A DNA stretch of 64,000 nt, from the NCBI GenBank assembly GCA_960531495.1, contig OY482855.1:7922026-7986025 (forward strand). Direction: 5' to 3'. Both the position numbers and the translations under genes were made by a program. Shown here piece after piece: positions 22,514 through 34,480 of the stretch (the first letter of the stretch is position 1; every line of letters starts with the position of its first letter). Under the pieces are notes generated by a model, which saw only the letters and a program-made list of their open reading frames with translations, was not told the origin of the DNA and made no database searches. Source of the DNA: Zeus faber (taxonomy: Eukaryota; Chordata; Actinopteri; Zeiformes; Zeidae).

Positions 22514-22810
22514 TCAGTCTGGAAAACAGACCTGACAGAGGTAACGTATAAAGAAGACCCTTTGACCACGGGTGGAGTGCGAACCCGTCCACCCCCAGGG
22601 GAGGGTCATCCCTCCGTGGAGGGAGAACCACAGAGGAAACTGAGCCATCTCCCTCGACGCAATGAGGTCGACCTGTGCCATCCCTAATAATCTCCACATC
22701 TGGAGCACTATATCTGGATGAAGGCGGGAGTCTGCTTTGCCTCCATGTTCAGATGGCCTGGGATGTGGCTCACCGACAGAGATCGAAGCCACAGCTGCGC
22801 CCATTCCCAC
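22514..22810 (-). pseudogene. DIRS-like RNase H region fragment
   Basis: The minus-strand frame holds LHPDIVLQMWRLLGMAQVDL, then IASRE....PLWFSL and PWGWTGSHST, matching the conserved tract at the end of RT/RNase H in DIRS-type and related elements (VDLFAS.....CPL.FSL, then G.DA). It continues beyond this frame with stops. Confidence 0.65.
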
Positions 22811-22899
22811 AGCATCTCATCCGCCTAATGGAGCGCTGGTACCCTCATGCCCCCTTGGCAGTTGATGTAGGCCACCGTAGCCCGGCTGTCTGACCTGGC

Positions 22900-23430
22900 C
22901 CCGTACCAGGGGTTTGAAATTCTTTAGGACCAGTAACACAGCTTCCAGCTACAGGAGGTTGATGTGCCATGTCCACCCCGTTACCATCAGGGAGTCATCC
23001 ATGTGAACCTGTGTGTAAAAGTAGACTAAGCCCAGATGCACACCCTGTGTGAGGGTCCAGGGATCTCTCAAATAGGCTAGATCCTGTCAAGGGATCGTTT
23101 TACGACCAACACCCACAATCAATGGCGCACTGGGTCCAGCAAAAGTGCTGCCTCGGCACAGTGGGAAAACTGTGCCGAACAGCACCCTGGTGTACTGGTA
23201 AGCTATTCATATTAGGCTATTAGTAGGCTATTCCAACTCTATCGAGAGGTGGAAGTAGGCATCCTTCAGGTCGATGCTGGTGCAGAAATCGCTGCCATGG
23301 ATTGCCCACAGCAGCACATTCACGGTGAGCATCCAAAATGGACGAGTTGCTATGCGATGATTCATTGTGGGTAGATCCAGGATCGGCCACACACCGCCCA
23401 TGTAGTTCAGAACCAGGAAGTACAGATACT
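22900..23430 (-). pseudogene. DIRS-like reverse transcriptase fragment
   Basis: On the minus strand, 23410-23230 reads through WPILDLPTMN and SIDLKDAYFHL (motif A), and about 23030-22965 contains VHMDDSLMV (motif C, usual form YMDD). Stops and frameshifts break it, and no long frame is open. Confidence 0.6.
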
Positions 23431-23440
23431 CCTTACTTAA

Positions 23441-25407
23441 CGACCGAGATCTATTCCTAGGACCCGGTCATTAAGCGAATTGGTCGGTAAGGGGGCATGA
23501 CGATTGCGAACACTAGTGTAGTGAATACTGACAGACTGCGGGAACAAGACTGAGACTGAGAACAGTGATGTGCAATGAGATGCTTGACACTGAGAACGGT
23601 AATTTTAAACAGGTAGGTCGTTAAGTGAGTAGTACCTGTATAAATAAAACCCCTGCCATGTCAGCGTTCAACTGCCAGAAAGATTCCCTCCCTAATCCCG
23701 ATTACGTGGGTCCCAAAGTCTTATTTAAGGAAATAGCCTTATTTGTAACTTGTGCAGCTTTAAAAACACATTGCCTTGTTTTTAAATGACTCACACATGG
23801 CTCACATAAAGGTTATTTGAGATAATGATTTCATTATTTTCCATACTATTAAGACCGCATCACAGTCATTGTCTCCTCAACCATTTGTAAAGATAAAAAT
23901 AGTCACAGCGGGGCTGAAAAGTGTGTTGTGGTCTGTTTTAGCACAATAAGATTGTAACTCTGACCAGACTTTGACTGCAAATCATTGTATGAGTGACACA
24001 CCAGCTGATATTTGATTGGAAGGTGTAATCTTGTGAATGACATCTAACAAATAGAACGCAACCTTGCACAGTATAAAGCCTTCTTCAGCAGAGGCAAGGT
24101 TATGGTAGGGTCACACCGCAGGTAACAGGGCTGCATTGTGAAGCCAAGCAGCTCTCCTCTTGTCGCCATATGATCACACTGCCGGCTTTATCGTTGCGGT
24201 AGCGCCAAACATTTCAAACCTCTATCAAGTTCCATAGTTAATAGACATTATATAGATAGATGGCGACGTGTCTACTTATTTTCTATTAAAATGGTGTACT
24301 TTGTATACTTGGCTCAATAAATAACCTCTTGAAAAAATTACTTAAATTATCTTGCCATTTGTCCCTTAAAATAACAAATTGTCCTTGTTGAAGAAACATA
24401 AAATGACGTCTTCTTTATTTCATCGATAGTTTATGTGACATTTTTCATTTTAAAAAGATCAAGAACAATTCAGTGGTCCAAGTGTCCATTTTCAAAGGAC
24501 TAGTGCCATTGAGAGTATATCTCCCCCCTATTGGCTGTCGCTCTCAGCGCTGCTCATTTGCATAAAGTTGAAACCTGCTCAACATTCTTTGTTGCCATGA
24601 AGATGTCAGCTTGTCGCTGGTTGCCACTCCACCCCTTGCAGCTCGATGAAGCCGCATTCCATTTGAAATGACTTGCAGCATGTAACTTTGCAGTGCCCCG
24701 TCGCCGGCACTGTGACCATACCATTAAAGTGTTCAGCCATTCACCGCTTTTAAGTGTATCTGTATCTTTCTTTATTCTGCAGAATAAATTTAACAGGGTT
24801 ACCTCATCGACCACGCAGTGAGAATTCTCCAACACAACTAAATAAAACACTTTAATAATTCAACATCATGTTCATTGTTTTGTTTTTATTTTTTTTTAAC
24901 TGTGCTGTCAGCATGCTGGGCATACAACACAGAGTATTTGTATGCCATTGCATTCAGGACAGAGTTAGTCTGCAAGTGGAGTTCAAGTGCTCAACCTGCA
25001 ATGCAACTCTTTATGAATTCTTAAATCATCAAGAACTGCTGCAATAACTCTGTCATGTGTATGACCTGTAGAATGACAAGAGCAGTTTTTGGTTATGTAG
25101 AGCCACCACCAACCCCCCTCTTTGGAGAACTATTTATCATGTTTGGGTCTATAAACAACTGATCACTACTCCACGAGGGGGAGAATCACCACGGTGAGAC
25201 AAATAAACATAGAAATACACAACATTTACAAAAAAAACATGAACATTGGATGACAACATGTATTGAAAAACAGTGAATTAGGTCCAGGAAAACTGGAACT
25301 ACAACTGGTCACTTGGTCTCTTCCTGTCATAATGACGGCAGCAAATGAGGGAGGAAAGGAGAGGAATGCAACCAGGAGGGTGCTGGTGTGCACTTGAAGC
25401 AAGTGTG
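23441..25407. other. No gene recognised
   Basis: About 2 kb with only short frames. Bases 24768-24789 (TTTCTTTATTCTGCAGAATAAA) resemble the end of fish retroviral LTRs and the word near 34390-34412, but no partner repeat was found nearby. Otherwise nothing is supported. Confidence 0.45.
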
Positions 25408-25524
<117 letters not shown>

Positions 25525-25549
25525 ATGACTTATCCCCATTGGCATTGAT

Positions 25550-26130
25550 GTAGAAGGTCGGTAATATGTCGCAGCGCCTCCAAGAAGCCGAAGGGGCCCC
25601 GAAGCCCCCCCGAACTCCGTAGCCCCGTGGACACCCTACGGCTGCAGGAAAGCCCCGAGCACCCTGCCCTGTGGCCAGAAGACCCCCAGTCCCCCAGAGA
25701 GGCTGGAGGGCCCCCATTGCCCACCTAGGGCCAGCGTAATGTCGAAGCCCGCCGCACAGCAGCCAACCAGACGCCCAAACCCGGCCTGAGCACCAAGTGT
25801 CCATCCACGTAGCAGAGTGTGCTCAGCGCGGGGCACCTGGATTTTAGCCCCAACCCCCCTGCCGATGCCAGCAGGCTGCCAGATATACATGCCCTCCACC
25901 ACCCCCGATACCTGCGGCGCCTGCCGCAGAGAAGCCGCGGAGCAGGAGCAAAAGGCCAACAGCAGCCTCCCACAGCCCAGCCCACACCCACAACAACAAG
26001 CAGCCACCCCAAGGGCCCTGAGGGCACCCGGCGGCGCAGTACACCTAAAGCCACCAGGCCCACCCCCAGCCAACCATGCCCCCACACTGACCTGCCAGCG
26101 ACCCACCATCCTGGGCGGGTCGCTGGCGAG
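25550..26130. other. GC-rich, proline-biased island of unknown origin
   Basis: About 580 bp, strongly GC-rich against AT-rich surroundings, with frames of about 105-157 codons open on both strands (for example 25636-26109 on the minus strand). Pro/Ala/Gly bias and the lack of motifs suggest composition rather than a protein. It lies directly left of the L1-like LINE and could be part of a different retroelement. Confidence 0.4.
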
Positions 26131-26139
26131 TATTAATTG

Positions 26140-28795
26140 ATGGAGTTATGTCAGTGATTAAAGTAACCCATATTTCATTCAATGAATCAACATTGTTTTT
26201 GGATATTGCCAATAGTTTTTCCAATGAGATGTATTCTATTAATAACTGTACCTTTTGGGATGGGGTAAGATTAGATCTCTATTTCCAATTGAGTAATGTT
26301 GTTTTCTTGACAATTGTTAAGGTGATGAAAATGGGTTGGTGGTGTTTAAGTGGTGGGTCAACTAAAGAGAGTTCACCGAGAAGACATATAGACGGGGAGA
26401 CTGGAATGCTGCGACCTGTAAGGACAAATACCGCAACAAGGACAAATCGGAAGGTAGTTTCTTGGTGATGTTGGCCAAAATGCAAAGATAGGTGGGAAGA
26501 GCCAGAAGGCATGAAAGTTGTCATCTCTGGTCTTAAGGGAACAGTGAAAGCAAATGTATTCATCCAAAAAAACCCTTTCTGAATATTTTGCGTTCCATGA
26601 TATGAGCTCTTTGCAGAGTCTTATATTGGATGACTTGCATTTTGGAGTTGCGGGTCATTAGAAAAGGCGTTATTGCAAATAAGCTTCCACAGGTTGATAT
26701 CGGTGGGAACAGCAAGGTCTCTTTCCCATTACATTGTAGGTGAAGCTAAAGTGTCATCTGTTTTAAAAAAAAGTTTGTATATTCTGGAAAAGGGATTTTT
26801 TTAAGTGACTGATATGAGTGAGATGTTCAATCATTGGAGGTGGTTGGAGGATATTGTTCGTCAATTTGATTTTAGCTTTAAGGGACTGCTGTAGTTGAAG
26901 GAATTGAAGGAAGCCGTGGCCACCGATATTATACCTTTGGGTTAAGGTTGGGAAGGATATAAGTAAATTGTTTTCAAAAAGATGTTCCAGATAAGTTATT
27001 CCTTGTCTTTTCAAAGACCTGCAGATTATTTGTCTGTCTTTAACCAGAAAATCTAGGTTGTGCCAGATTGGCATGAATTTCTTTGGTGATAAGGTGTGAC
27101 CACTGTGTTTGAGGAATCTCCACCAGGCTGACAGAGTTGTTGCGATGAATGGGTTTTTAAAGCAATTATGTTTCCTTATTGATTTAGTAAGGAATGGTAG
27201 ATCAGATAATGAATTCAATTTCTCGCCATCCATGGCCCAATTGTTGCCCTGGTTTTAACCATTTAATTATAAATTGAAGATGGTTTGCTCAATAGTAGTA
27301 TCTAAAGTTTGGGGCTGTAGACCTCCACAGTCTTTGTTTTTCTGTAGTGTTGCTAGTTTGATTCTCGGTTTCTTGTATTTCCAATAAAATGTATTGACTA
27401 TTGAGTCTGGAGTAGTAAACCAATGTGCTGTTGGTTGCACTGGGGTCATTGAAAATATATAGTTTATTTTTAGAAGTACATTTTCACTGCTGCCATCCTA
27501 CCAATTAGTGAGATGGGTAGTTTGTTCCATCGAATAAGCTCTTCTTCAATGGATTTGAGCAATGGAGTGACGTTAAGGGTAAACAAATCTGACAGATTAG
27601 TGGAGATATCAATAGCAAGGCATTAAGTTGTTCCTTTGAGATATGCTGATCATACTGAATAAACAAAGCATATTGCTGGATGAGTGTTTGCCTTTGACAA
27701 AGCCTGTTTGATCTGGGTGAATTCAAAAATGGAATTATTTTCTCAATTCTGTTGGATAGTGTTTTACTTATAATCTTAAGGTCGCAATTATTAAGGCTTA
27801 TGTGTCTTTAACTGGAGGTGAGGTTTGGGTCCTTATTGGGTTTGAGCAAAACCGAAATGAGAGCAGTATTCATATGCGGAGGCATGGTGGAGGTTGACTC
27901 GACCTCTGTAACCATTCTGATGAATAATGGGGATATAAGTGGCCAGAAGTGTTTGTATAATTCCACTGGGTAGCCATTTGATCCATGTGATCTATTGTTG
28001 GGCATAGAGAAGAGAGCATTCCTGAATTCTTCTAGAGTAAGTGGTTGATCTAAGGGGTAGCCTGCTCTGTCGAAAGTTTAGGAAGGTCAATATCATCACA
28101 GAATGAGTTCAAGTTTGATATATTAGATTCCTTATCCGAGTGATAAAGCTTACTATAAAAGTCTCTGAATATGTTATTGATGTCTTGCGTGGAGTAGGTT
28201 ATCCTACCCTGTGGATCTTTGATGACTGTAAAAAGTGCTTTTTCTCTATTGAATTTCATTTGATTGGCAAGAAATCTACCTGATTTGAAATTGAAAAAAT
28301 TTAATTGAATTCAAAATAGTTTGCTCTTGTTCGTTGCATGAGGACTTGTGTCTTTTGACGGATGATACAAACATGTTGACATGTAATTATTCGGATCTCA
28401 TTTCGTATTTGCTCGGTGGATGATGGGCTCGTTGGGAGTGCACCTCCTTTAGTCGTTGTTTGAGTTTATTGAGGCATTCTTGTCCTTTCTTTTTCTAAAC
28501 TAATCGGGTCGTGATCGGGAAATTACAATAGGGTGAATTTCAGGAATAGTGATTTTCGACATTGCTGGGTTACTTGTAAAGAAAAGGTAGATTCTAGAAA
28601 AAATTTGGTGTGGTGGTGATTATATGTGTGTTCTCTAGAATGTGGGTTATTTGAGCGCCAAGAGCAAAATCACTCATATATTGTTTTATCGTATCTGACG
28701 AACGCCAGGATTTGTGAATATTTCTGGTTTGAGAATGGTCTAAATGGTCGGGGCCATCCAAAGGTGGGGGCATCTGCTTCATGATAAACAGCCAC
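26140..28795 (-). mobile_element. L1-like LINE, defective
   Basis: Minus-strand fragments in order include KFNREKALFTVIKDPQGRIT (28259-28050), NGYPVELYKHFWPLISPLF with NTALISVLLKPNKDP (28005-27808), ISKEQLNALLLIS (about 27640-27600), and the C-terminal stretch FKNPFI...GHTLSPKKFMPIWHNL (27233-26763). These are hallmarks of the fish L1-clade ORF2. The segment that should hold the FADD motif is missing between about 27600 and 27560. Several frameshifts are present. A related copy runs in the opposite direction at 62580-64000. Confidence 0.8.
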
Positions 28796-29590
28796 TGGTG
28801 TACCCCAACAACACCAAGAGTCTCTCCCGGATTTTAGGAATCAGTTTGTTTCAGTTAGTTAGATAGGTAGTAATTAGGTTAGCTATTATGTTCGGTTTAG
28901 TAAAGTGAAGATGCAGTATCTGTTCCACTATTTTTTTGCATTGTTACTAAGAAAAATGTATAATTGTTTTATTTTTAAATTTTGATTTGGAGCGAAGCTG
29001 GAGTCTGTGTGCTAAAGTTTTGTTGTTTTTTATTGCCAAGTATGTTGTAATTTTCTACTTAAGTGTTGAATGTTAAGTTTACATAAAGTAAAACTGGTCC
29101 GATATTTATTTTGTTCAATGTAGCACTGAAGGGGAAAAAACTATACAATCACAGATATTTGTTGAAATTGTAATATTCAGTCCTAGCTCCCGGAGCTTGA
29201 CAGCCAGTCTGTTGGGGACTATGGTATTAAAAGCTGATCTGTAGTCAATCAACAGCAATCTCACATTGGCCCCCTTCTGACCATCCAGGTGCGTAAGCGT
29301 GGTATGAAAGTGCCAGATGCAAAAACAAAAGTACTAAAGAACATATTTTGGCGAACTTCACTTATTTATAACATATTTACACTTTGGTTACATATATATA
29401 TATTTGTTCAATTTATTAAGACTATGCTTACTTCCGTTTTTATTATACTGGTATCACTATATCGATTTATAGTACTAGAAATTTAAAATATCTGCCAACT
29501 CTGCAATAAATAAATGTTTAGTGTTTATTACTGTCCCAAATTAATACATAAATAAAATGTGTGATTAAAAAATATATATTTAATTTAAAT
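28755..29590 (+). mobile_element. Rearranged L2-like fragment, second copy of the 1576-2400 structure
   Basis: It begins with about 75 bp of L2-like endonuclease sequence (28755-28829: KGGGICFMI, then HWCTPTTPR). It jumps straight to the L2-like 3' UTR (28830-29170), then an inverted RT fragment (29180-29310), then the AT-rich segment shared with 2101-2400. The GAACTT expansion found at 1978-2016 is absent here. Confidence 0.75.
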
Positions 29591-31689
29591 TTGGCAATAT
29601 TCTTACTAGAATGCGTTTTTTCTTAGAGAAAATGAAATGATCTGTGTACTATCAGGATAGACAGATTGATAAAACAATGGCTGAGAAAACACAGAAGCAG
29701 TCCTTATGGTAATCACACAGATATAATTTCCAGCCGGACTTAAGGTGGTCAGTCATTCCACAGCTCTTAGTTGGAGAAGAAATTCCAATTGCAGTCATTC
29801 AGTTTCATGTTTTGTCTTTTGTGACATCATCGAATCCAGTTCCATAAGAGCACAGTTGATTAGGCTCCTCAACTGTGCACAACACCTTTTTCAATTGTGC
29901 GTCTGCTGTACTTGGAGGCCAAACACTTCATGTTTGTTGGTGGAGGGAAGGATCAGCAGGAGTCAACACTGGCATTTGATTTTCCATAACAGAATCATTT
30001 TCGTTGTTTAGAAATCTCTTACACAAGGTTTTCACAGACCTTCTCGGAAATGCAGGAGTAGGCAAGTCTCTCAGCATGGTATATCAGGCTTTTGGGCTTG
30101 TGTGAAAAAACCCTTGGGTGCTTAATGTATTTTTCTCATACATTGTCATAAGATGAAAGGAGAGGTATATCACTGTAAGAAGCAGTGTCATAGAGATAAT
30201 CACTCCAGGGTGCTTTGACAATAGTGTCCCTGAGTGTTAACACAGTAATCCTTAACTCAGTTTCTGAAGATTGTTTCAACAACTAGACTATACAACTAGA
30301 ATGTCATATTAAAATAAGAACACTTATTAGAATATTGTAGTTTGTTCATCTGCGTGTGTCGTAGAAACACAGGATTTTCTAAAATACTTAGAACAAGATT
30401 AGTTTCTTTTTTTTTCCCTTACAACTCCAGCTGGCACAAAAGAACGTTCATTATTTGAGTCATGACATTTATTTTATTTTAAATTTGTCTCCTCAGGGTC
30501 GCACCCTGGCATGTCCTTTCTTGGCTGTTGTGGTTTTTGTTGTTTTTGGATCATGGAATGAGGCAATGCTTACCGAGCCATTACGCCACGGTAGAACCTT
30601 TTGTTGCATTTCAAACAAGTTTTTTGCACCAGCTCCATGTTGGGTTTGCTGGATTACTTTTATTGGGGATGAATAAAATGGTTTAATGTTAGCTGTGTTG
30701 TTGCAATCTTATGGAAATGAATAACGTCTTGTTGCATACTATGCTCAGAAACTCGGTGCTGGGGTCATAGGTTGATTACATGCTATACCCTTTATCTTGC
30801 TTCGAAGCAAACCGGTTCCTTTCTCTCAGACATCACCTCTCGATCATCAACATGTACGACTTTCACTTTGCTAACTCAAACTTCTCTTCTTCACTCTTAT
30901 GGAGATTCACGACTGCTTGACAGCGATAGCCCTTGTGGCTTCGCCCCACCCAGATCTTGCTACTGAAGTTCTTGAAAAGTTCAACTACAATGATTTAAAC
31001 TCATTAGTACAACAAAAGGAGTGTTTTTGTTTGATTTGTTTGTCCGTCATCTGTTTTTGTAAAAAACAGTGTGTGTCTATCTTTGTACAACCGGTTGTGT
31101 TTGTGTTTCTATCTGTGGTAAACAGTTTTTTGTTTTTATTTTGATTGCATGAATGTGTACAGGCAGGTGTGATACGCTGTGGTTTAGCTGATTGATGAGA
31201 CATACAGAACATCTGTTTAATGTTGTGATGTCATAACCCCCCCATTTTGACCTTTCTATTTGTGTTGTTTACATTAATGTACTTGACCCAATCTCTAAAG
31301 GAAATGTTAGAGCCAATGCAGCCAACAAAGCTGCCGTACCCAATTTTCACTCTGTCTAATGATGGTTGTCTCCTCCACAGATGAGGACGCAGGCTCACTA
31401 ACTTTGTTTTTTCCTTTACTCAAAGATATCCTGCACTAAATTATTGGAGTGGCAGAGCAGTATGGTACAGTAAGTACTGAGCTGTATCTTTCCCACAAGT
31501 TTTTTTCATTGTTTTACTCGTTTAACATATGGTCGGTACCATTTGTCAAAAAGGAGGGATATAGTTAGTGAATTAAGTAAACATAATGATTGTGCTTAGA
31601 ACAATGCAGGAACCTCATGATGGACTTATCAAGCTCACGCTTTGTCATGATTAAAATATTGTTTGGTGATAATTTACATGTTTTTCAGA
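29591..31689. other. No gene recognised
   Basis: About 2.1 kb of AT-rich sequence with only short, unsupported frames. The stretch 30500-30680 ends with AATAAAATGG and could be an LTR or 3' UTR fragment, but no matching repeat was found. Confidence 0.4.
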
Positions 31690-31699
31690 ATGAAATCCC

Positions 31700-32430
31700 A
31701 GTAAAGGTAAGCTCTACTGAGTTTTCATTCCTGTCATTAGTGATGATGGGAATGCGAGGACGATCACATGGTGCGACAGGACTGGCCCAGCATGAATTGC
31801 TGACCAGCAGACCAATGCGGTTAAGTCTGTCTTCTGTCGACAAAAGCCACATATGAAATACATCACATAAACCAGTAGTGATGACATTGTCCAGTTTTAG
31901 TATTTATCATTGTTAGATTTGTACATTAATGGATTGTGTCAATGGGATTATGTTCAGACAACATTCGAGAAATGCGTTCTCGGAAAATTTGAAAAGCGTT
32001 AATTTGATAAGCATAATCTACACACTGTCAGTTGTTTTGTAGCCTAATCGAGATTCTATGGACATTGTCTCCTACATATAAGACATTGTGATAATATTAT
32101 TGTTGTTATACTAGGGTGCATACATAAACCTTTGGACCTAGACCAAACACTGGTGTAAAAATGTGTGTCTCTCACCCAAGTGTTTAAGTCTATGTGCCCA
32201 GGTCAAAGCAGCCCTACCCATCCCACTCAAAGGACCACTACACCACCTCCGACCAGGTACCTGGGTAGCGACTGCCGGAGGAAAAGCTGGAACTCCGCCA
32301 GATTCCTGGGACCGTTCCAGATCCTCCTCACCACCGCAGTGGCAGTCAAGGTGGCTGAATGACCAACGTGGGTACACGCGTCCCATTGCAAGAAAGTCTG
32401 CCACCTTCCAGAGGACCAGATAAATGACAA
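31700..32430 (+). pseudogene. ERV integrase C-terminal remnants
   Basis: Two pieces. The first has MRGRSHGATGL followed by an HELL.SRPMRL pattern, typical of the late integrase core. The second has a PLHHLRPGTWV stretch and, in a different frame, a FLGPFQILLT-like stretch and VKVAE then a stop. The frame changes between these parts, so the gene is broken. Confidence 0.65.
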
Positions 32431-32960
32431 CAACGGAGAATCATCGGACGTGAACTGAGATCACAATCTCTCTCGGTCGTCCTCAGACGAGCTTCCATCG
32501 GAGTCTCCAATCCTTCCGGTTCTCCATACACCCGGCCAGCTCCGAAGTGACAAGTACAAGTACAATCCTTGCGGGATATGTGCTTGTAGTAACCTCTGTC
32601 CCGTGAAGAGGATATGCCACTACAGTATTTCTACTTCAAAAGGATGATGCCCCATCAACAGGAAAAGATTGGACACACCTGTGTGCTCATCTCTCTTTCT
32701 ATGCCAATTTACATGTATAATCAAGACCCATCAAGATGTGTGTGTAAGACGATCAGGAACATATATGTCCGTGACAGCGGTTCCCGCTGATTATAGGATT
32801 GTAGGTGGAGCAGAACATTTTTTTACGTCTATATTAGCGCCGTAGGTACATCTACAGCTTTTAAGTGACTAAATATCATACATTATAAGTTGTTACTATT
32901 TATTAATACAACTATCCTAGCAAAAGACGCTAGAAACAAGAATTAACTTCGATCCGTTTA

Positions 32961-33375
32961 ATGGTTCTCCAGAATCGTATGGTACTAGACATAATGAGTG
33001 CGGCTCAAGGAGGTGTATGTGCTTTGATAGGTGAGTTGTGCTGTACATACATTCCTGCCAATGATATAGATTCGGGAAATTCGTTTTTAGCCGTACAAGC
33101 TATTAAAGAGTTACGTGATGATTTAATGAAAGATCAAACACTTGGGACCATTTGCTTGGCTAAGAAATCCACTGGGGCCATACATTTCTACGCTCATAAA
33201 GATATTGATACCTGTAGTGATAATGTGTTTAATGCTATGTTGCTGTCTAGCGTGTATAGTACCTATCTTTCGTAAAATGATTACTAATATGGTAACGGGA
33301 CAGTTTGTCTCCATACTACTAGACGTGTGGAAACCACATTTTCATAACAAACAGGTTGAGACGCTGAGATGCTGA
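32961..33375 (+). pseudogene. ERV envelope transmembrane-subunit remnant
   Basis: An open frame at 32961-33275 starts with LQNRMVLDIM and has the C-x6-CC cysteine motif of gammaretrovirus-type transmembrane subunits (at about 33017-33043). The membrane anchor, a run of hydrophobic and Cys residues, lies in an overlapping frame at 33142-33375. At least one frameshift therefore separates ectodomain and anchor. The surface subunit upstream (32440-32960) is only cysteine-rich debris. It is a broken fossil. Confidence 0.75.
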
Positions 33376-33599
33376 AATATGGAGATGTTTGTCTAATCAT
33401 GTTTATCGTTACTTATAGCATGTGTTAGTCATTACGTGCACAATGCATTTTGCTGTTGTCATTATTAAGTGATAACCACTGATTAATCTGCATAGCATTA
33501 TGTGTTAGTGCAATCTCTATGTTTGTTTTGTTTATTTCATTATGTGATAAATCTTTTTTCATTATGTGAATTTTTTTTGTATGTGTTTTCTAGTTAGAA

Positions 33600-34480
33600 T
33601 TGTAAAACGGCCACACAGGATTTTTCCTCTGTATGACCAGGGGTTTTTGTCCTGTGTGTTGTCATGGTATAGTAAATAACCTTTACTGGTCTTTTACTTT
33701 TCCCCAGCCAAATGTGAGAAGAGAGGTTTGGCCAATTTGAGGTGGCGATATCCTTGAATTATATCTGGAATGTGGTTATGAGTTCATATAGTTAAATTTA
33801 GTATTAGATGTGTATTTTACTAGTAGATTCCAATGAGATAGAATTGAACGATATCTCTGAAGTAAAATTGCGTTCTATCCAATTTACATTATATGGAATT
33901 TTTAGCATTATTCCATTTTTCCTTATGGTGTTGTTCCAGTAGGAACAAGAGGAATAAATGTGAGAAAAAAATGCATACGATCTACTATTTTAATGAGGAC
34001 AAAGGCCTCTACCTCCAGAGGGGGGTTTTGAAACATTTGTCTCTGTTTCCCCAGGAACCCCCAGTGTTTATGTAAAGAGAATTTTTTTTTGCTCCCTAAC
34101 AATGTGAATTCTAACATGAAAGAATCAGATCACATCTGGCCCTGTTTACCTTCTTTGGAGATGAAGAAACTCAACAGGGGAGCCTAATGGTGCATTGTCG
34201 TGCAATCCGCGTCTGCCAGGTCAAGTTTGCAAGTACCTGTGAATTTCACTGTCTGAAGGGTAGCACCCAAAGAAACAGTTGGGGGACGCAGACTTGTAAG
34301 GGACCTCTGACCCAATCCACACACTGTTGTTCTTGTTTAAAGCCTGCTGTCTTCAGAAATGCTATCAGATTGATCCGAGCGCTGAATCTTTTTCTTTTAT
34401 TCTGCAGAAAAAATAATCTTGAATATTCTCAATTTTGTTTTATTGTAGCGGGCAGATTAATCTCACCGATCATTGCAGAA
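33600..34480 (+). repeat. Possible 3' LTR of the ERV remnant
   Basis: The region follows the envelope remnant, includes a small hairpin (CACACAGGA / TCCTGTGTG at about 33613-33661) and ends in TTTCTTTTATTCTGCAG near 34394 and AAAAAATAATCTTG, resembling the polyadenylation region of fish ERV LTRs. No second LTR is in the window, so this is inferred. Confidence 0.35.

Larger units (their letters stand above)
16566..23440 (-). mobile_element. DIRS-like tyrosine-recombinase retrotransposon, split by an L2-like LINE
   Basis: Read on the minus strand, 23430-22900 encodes RT motifs, 22810-22514 the RNase H end and the conserved stretch after it, and 18252-17893 a tyrosine-recombinase-like part. 16845-16569 is an inverted-repeat terminus with a TATA-like box. 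This order (RT, RNase H, recombinase, inverted terminal repeat) is that of DIRS1-type elements. The LINE at 18592-22126 separates RNase H from the recombinase. All parts contain stops. The 5' terminus beyond about 23440 was not found. Confidence 0.7.
31690..33400 (+). mobile_element. Endogenous retrovirus remnant (integrase end and envelope)
   Basis: Plus-strand remains of a gamma/epsilon-like fish ERV. About 31730-31830 and 32170-32430 resemble the C-terminal part of integrase, and 32960-33375 resembles the transmembrane envelope subunit. All parts carry stops or frameshifts, and gag, protease and RT are absent upstream. The stretch 31860-32110 between the integrase pieces is not recognised. 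Confidence 0.7.

Noticed and set aside
24768-24850. ERV LTR end at 24.8 kb
   Set aside because: TTTATTCTGCAGAATAAA resembles LTR sequence, but there is no partner repeat, primer site or coding remnant nearby.
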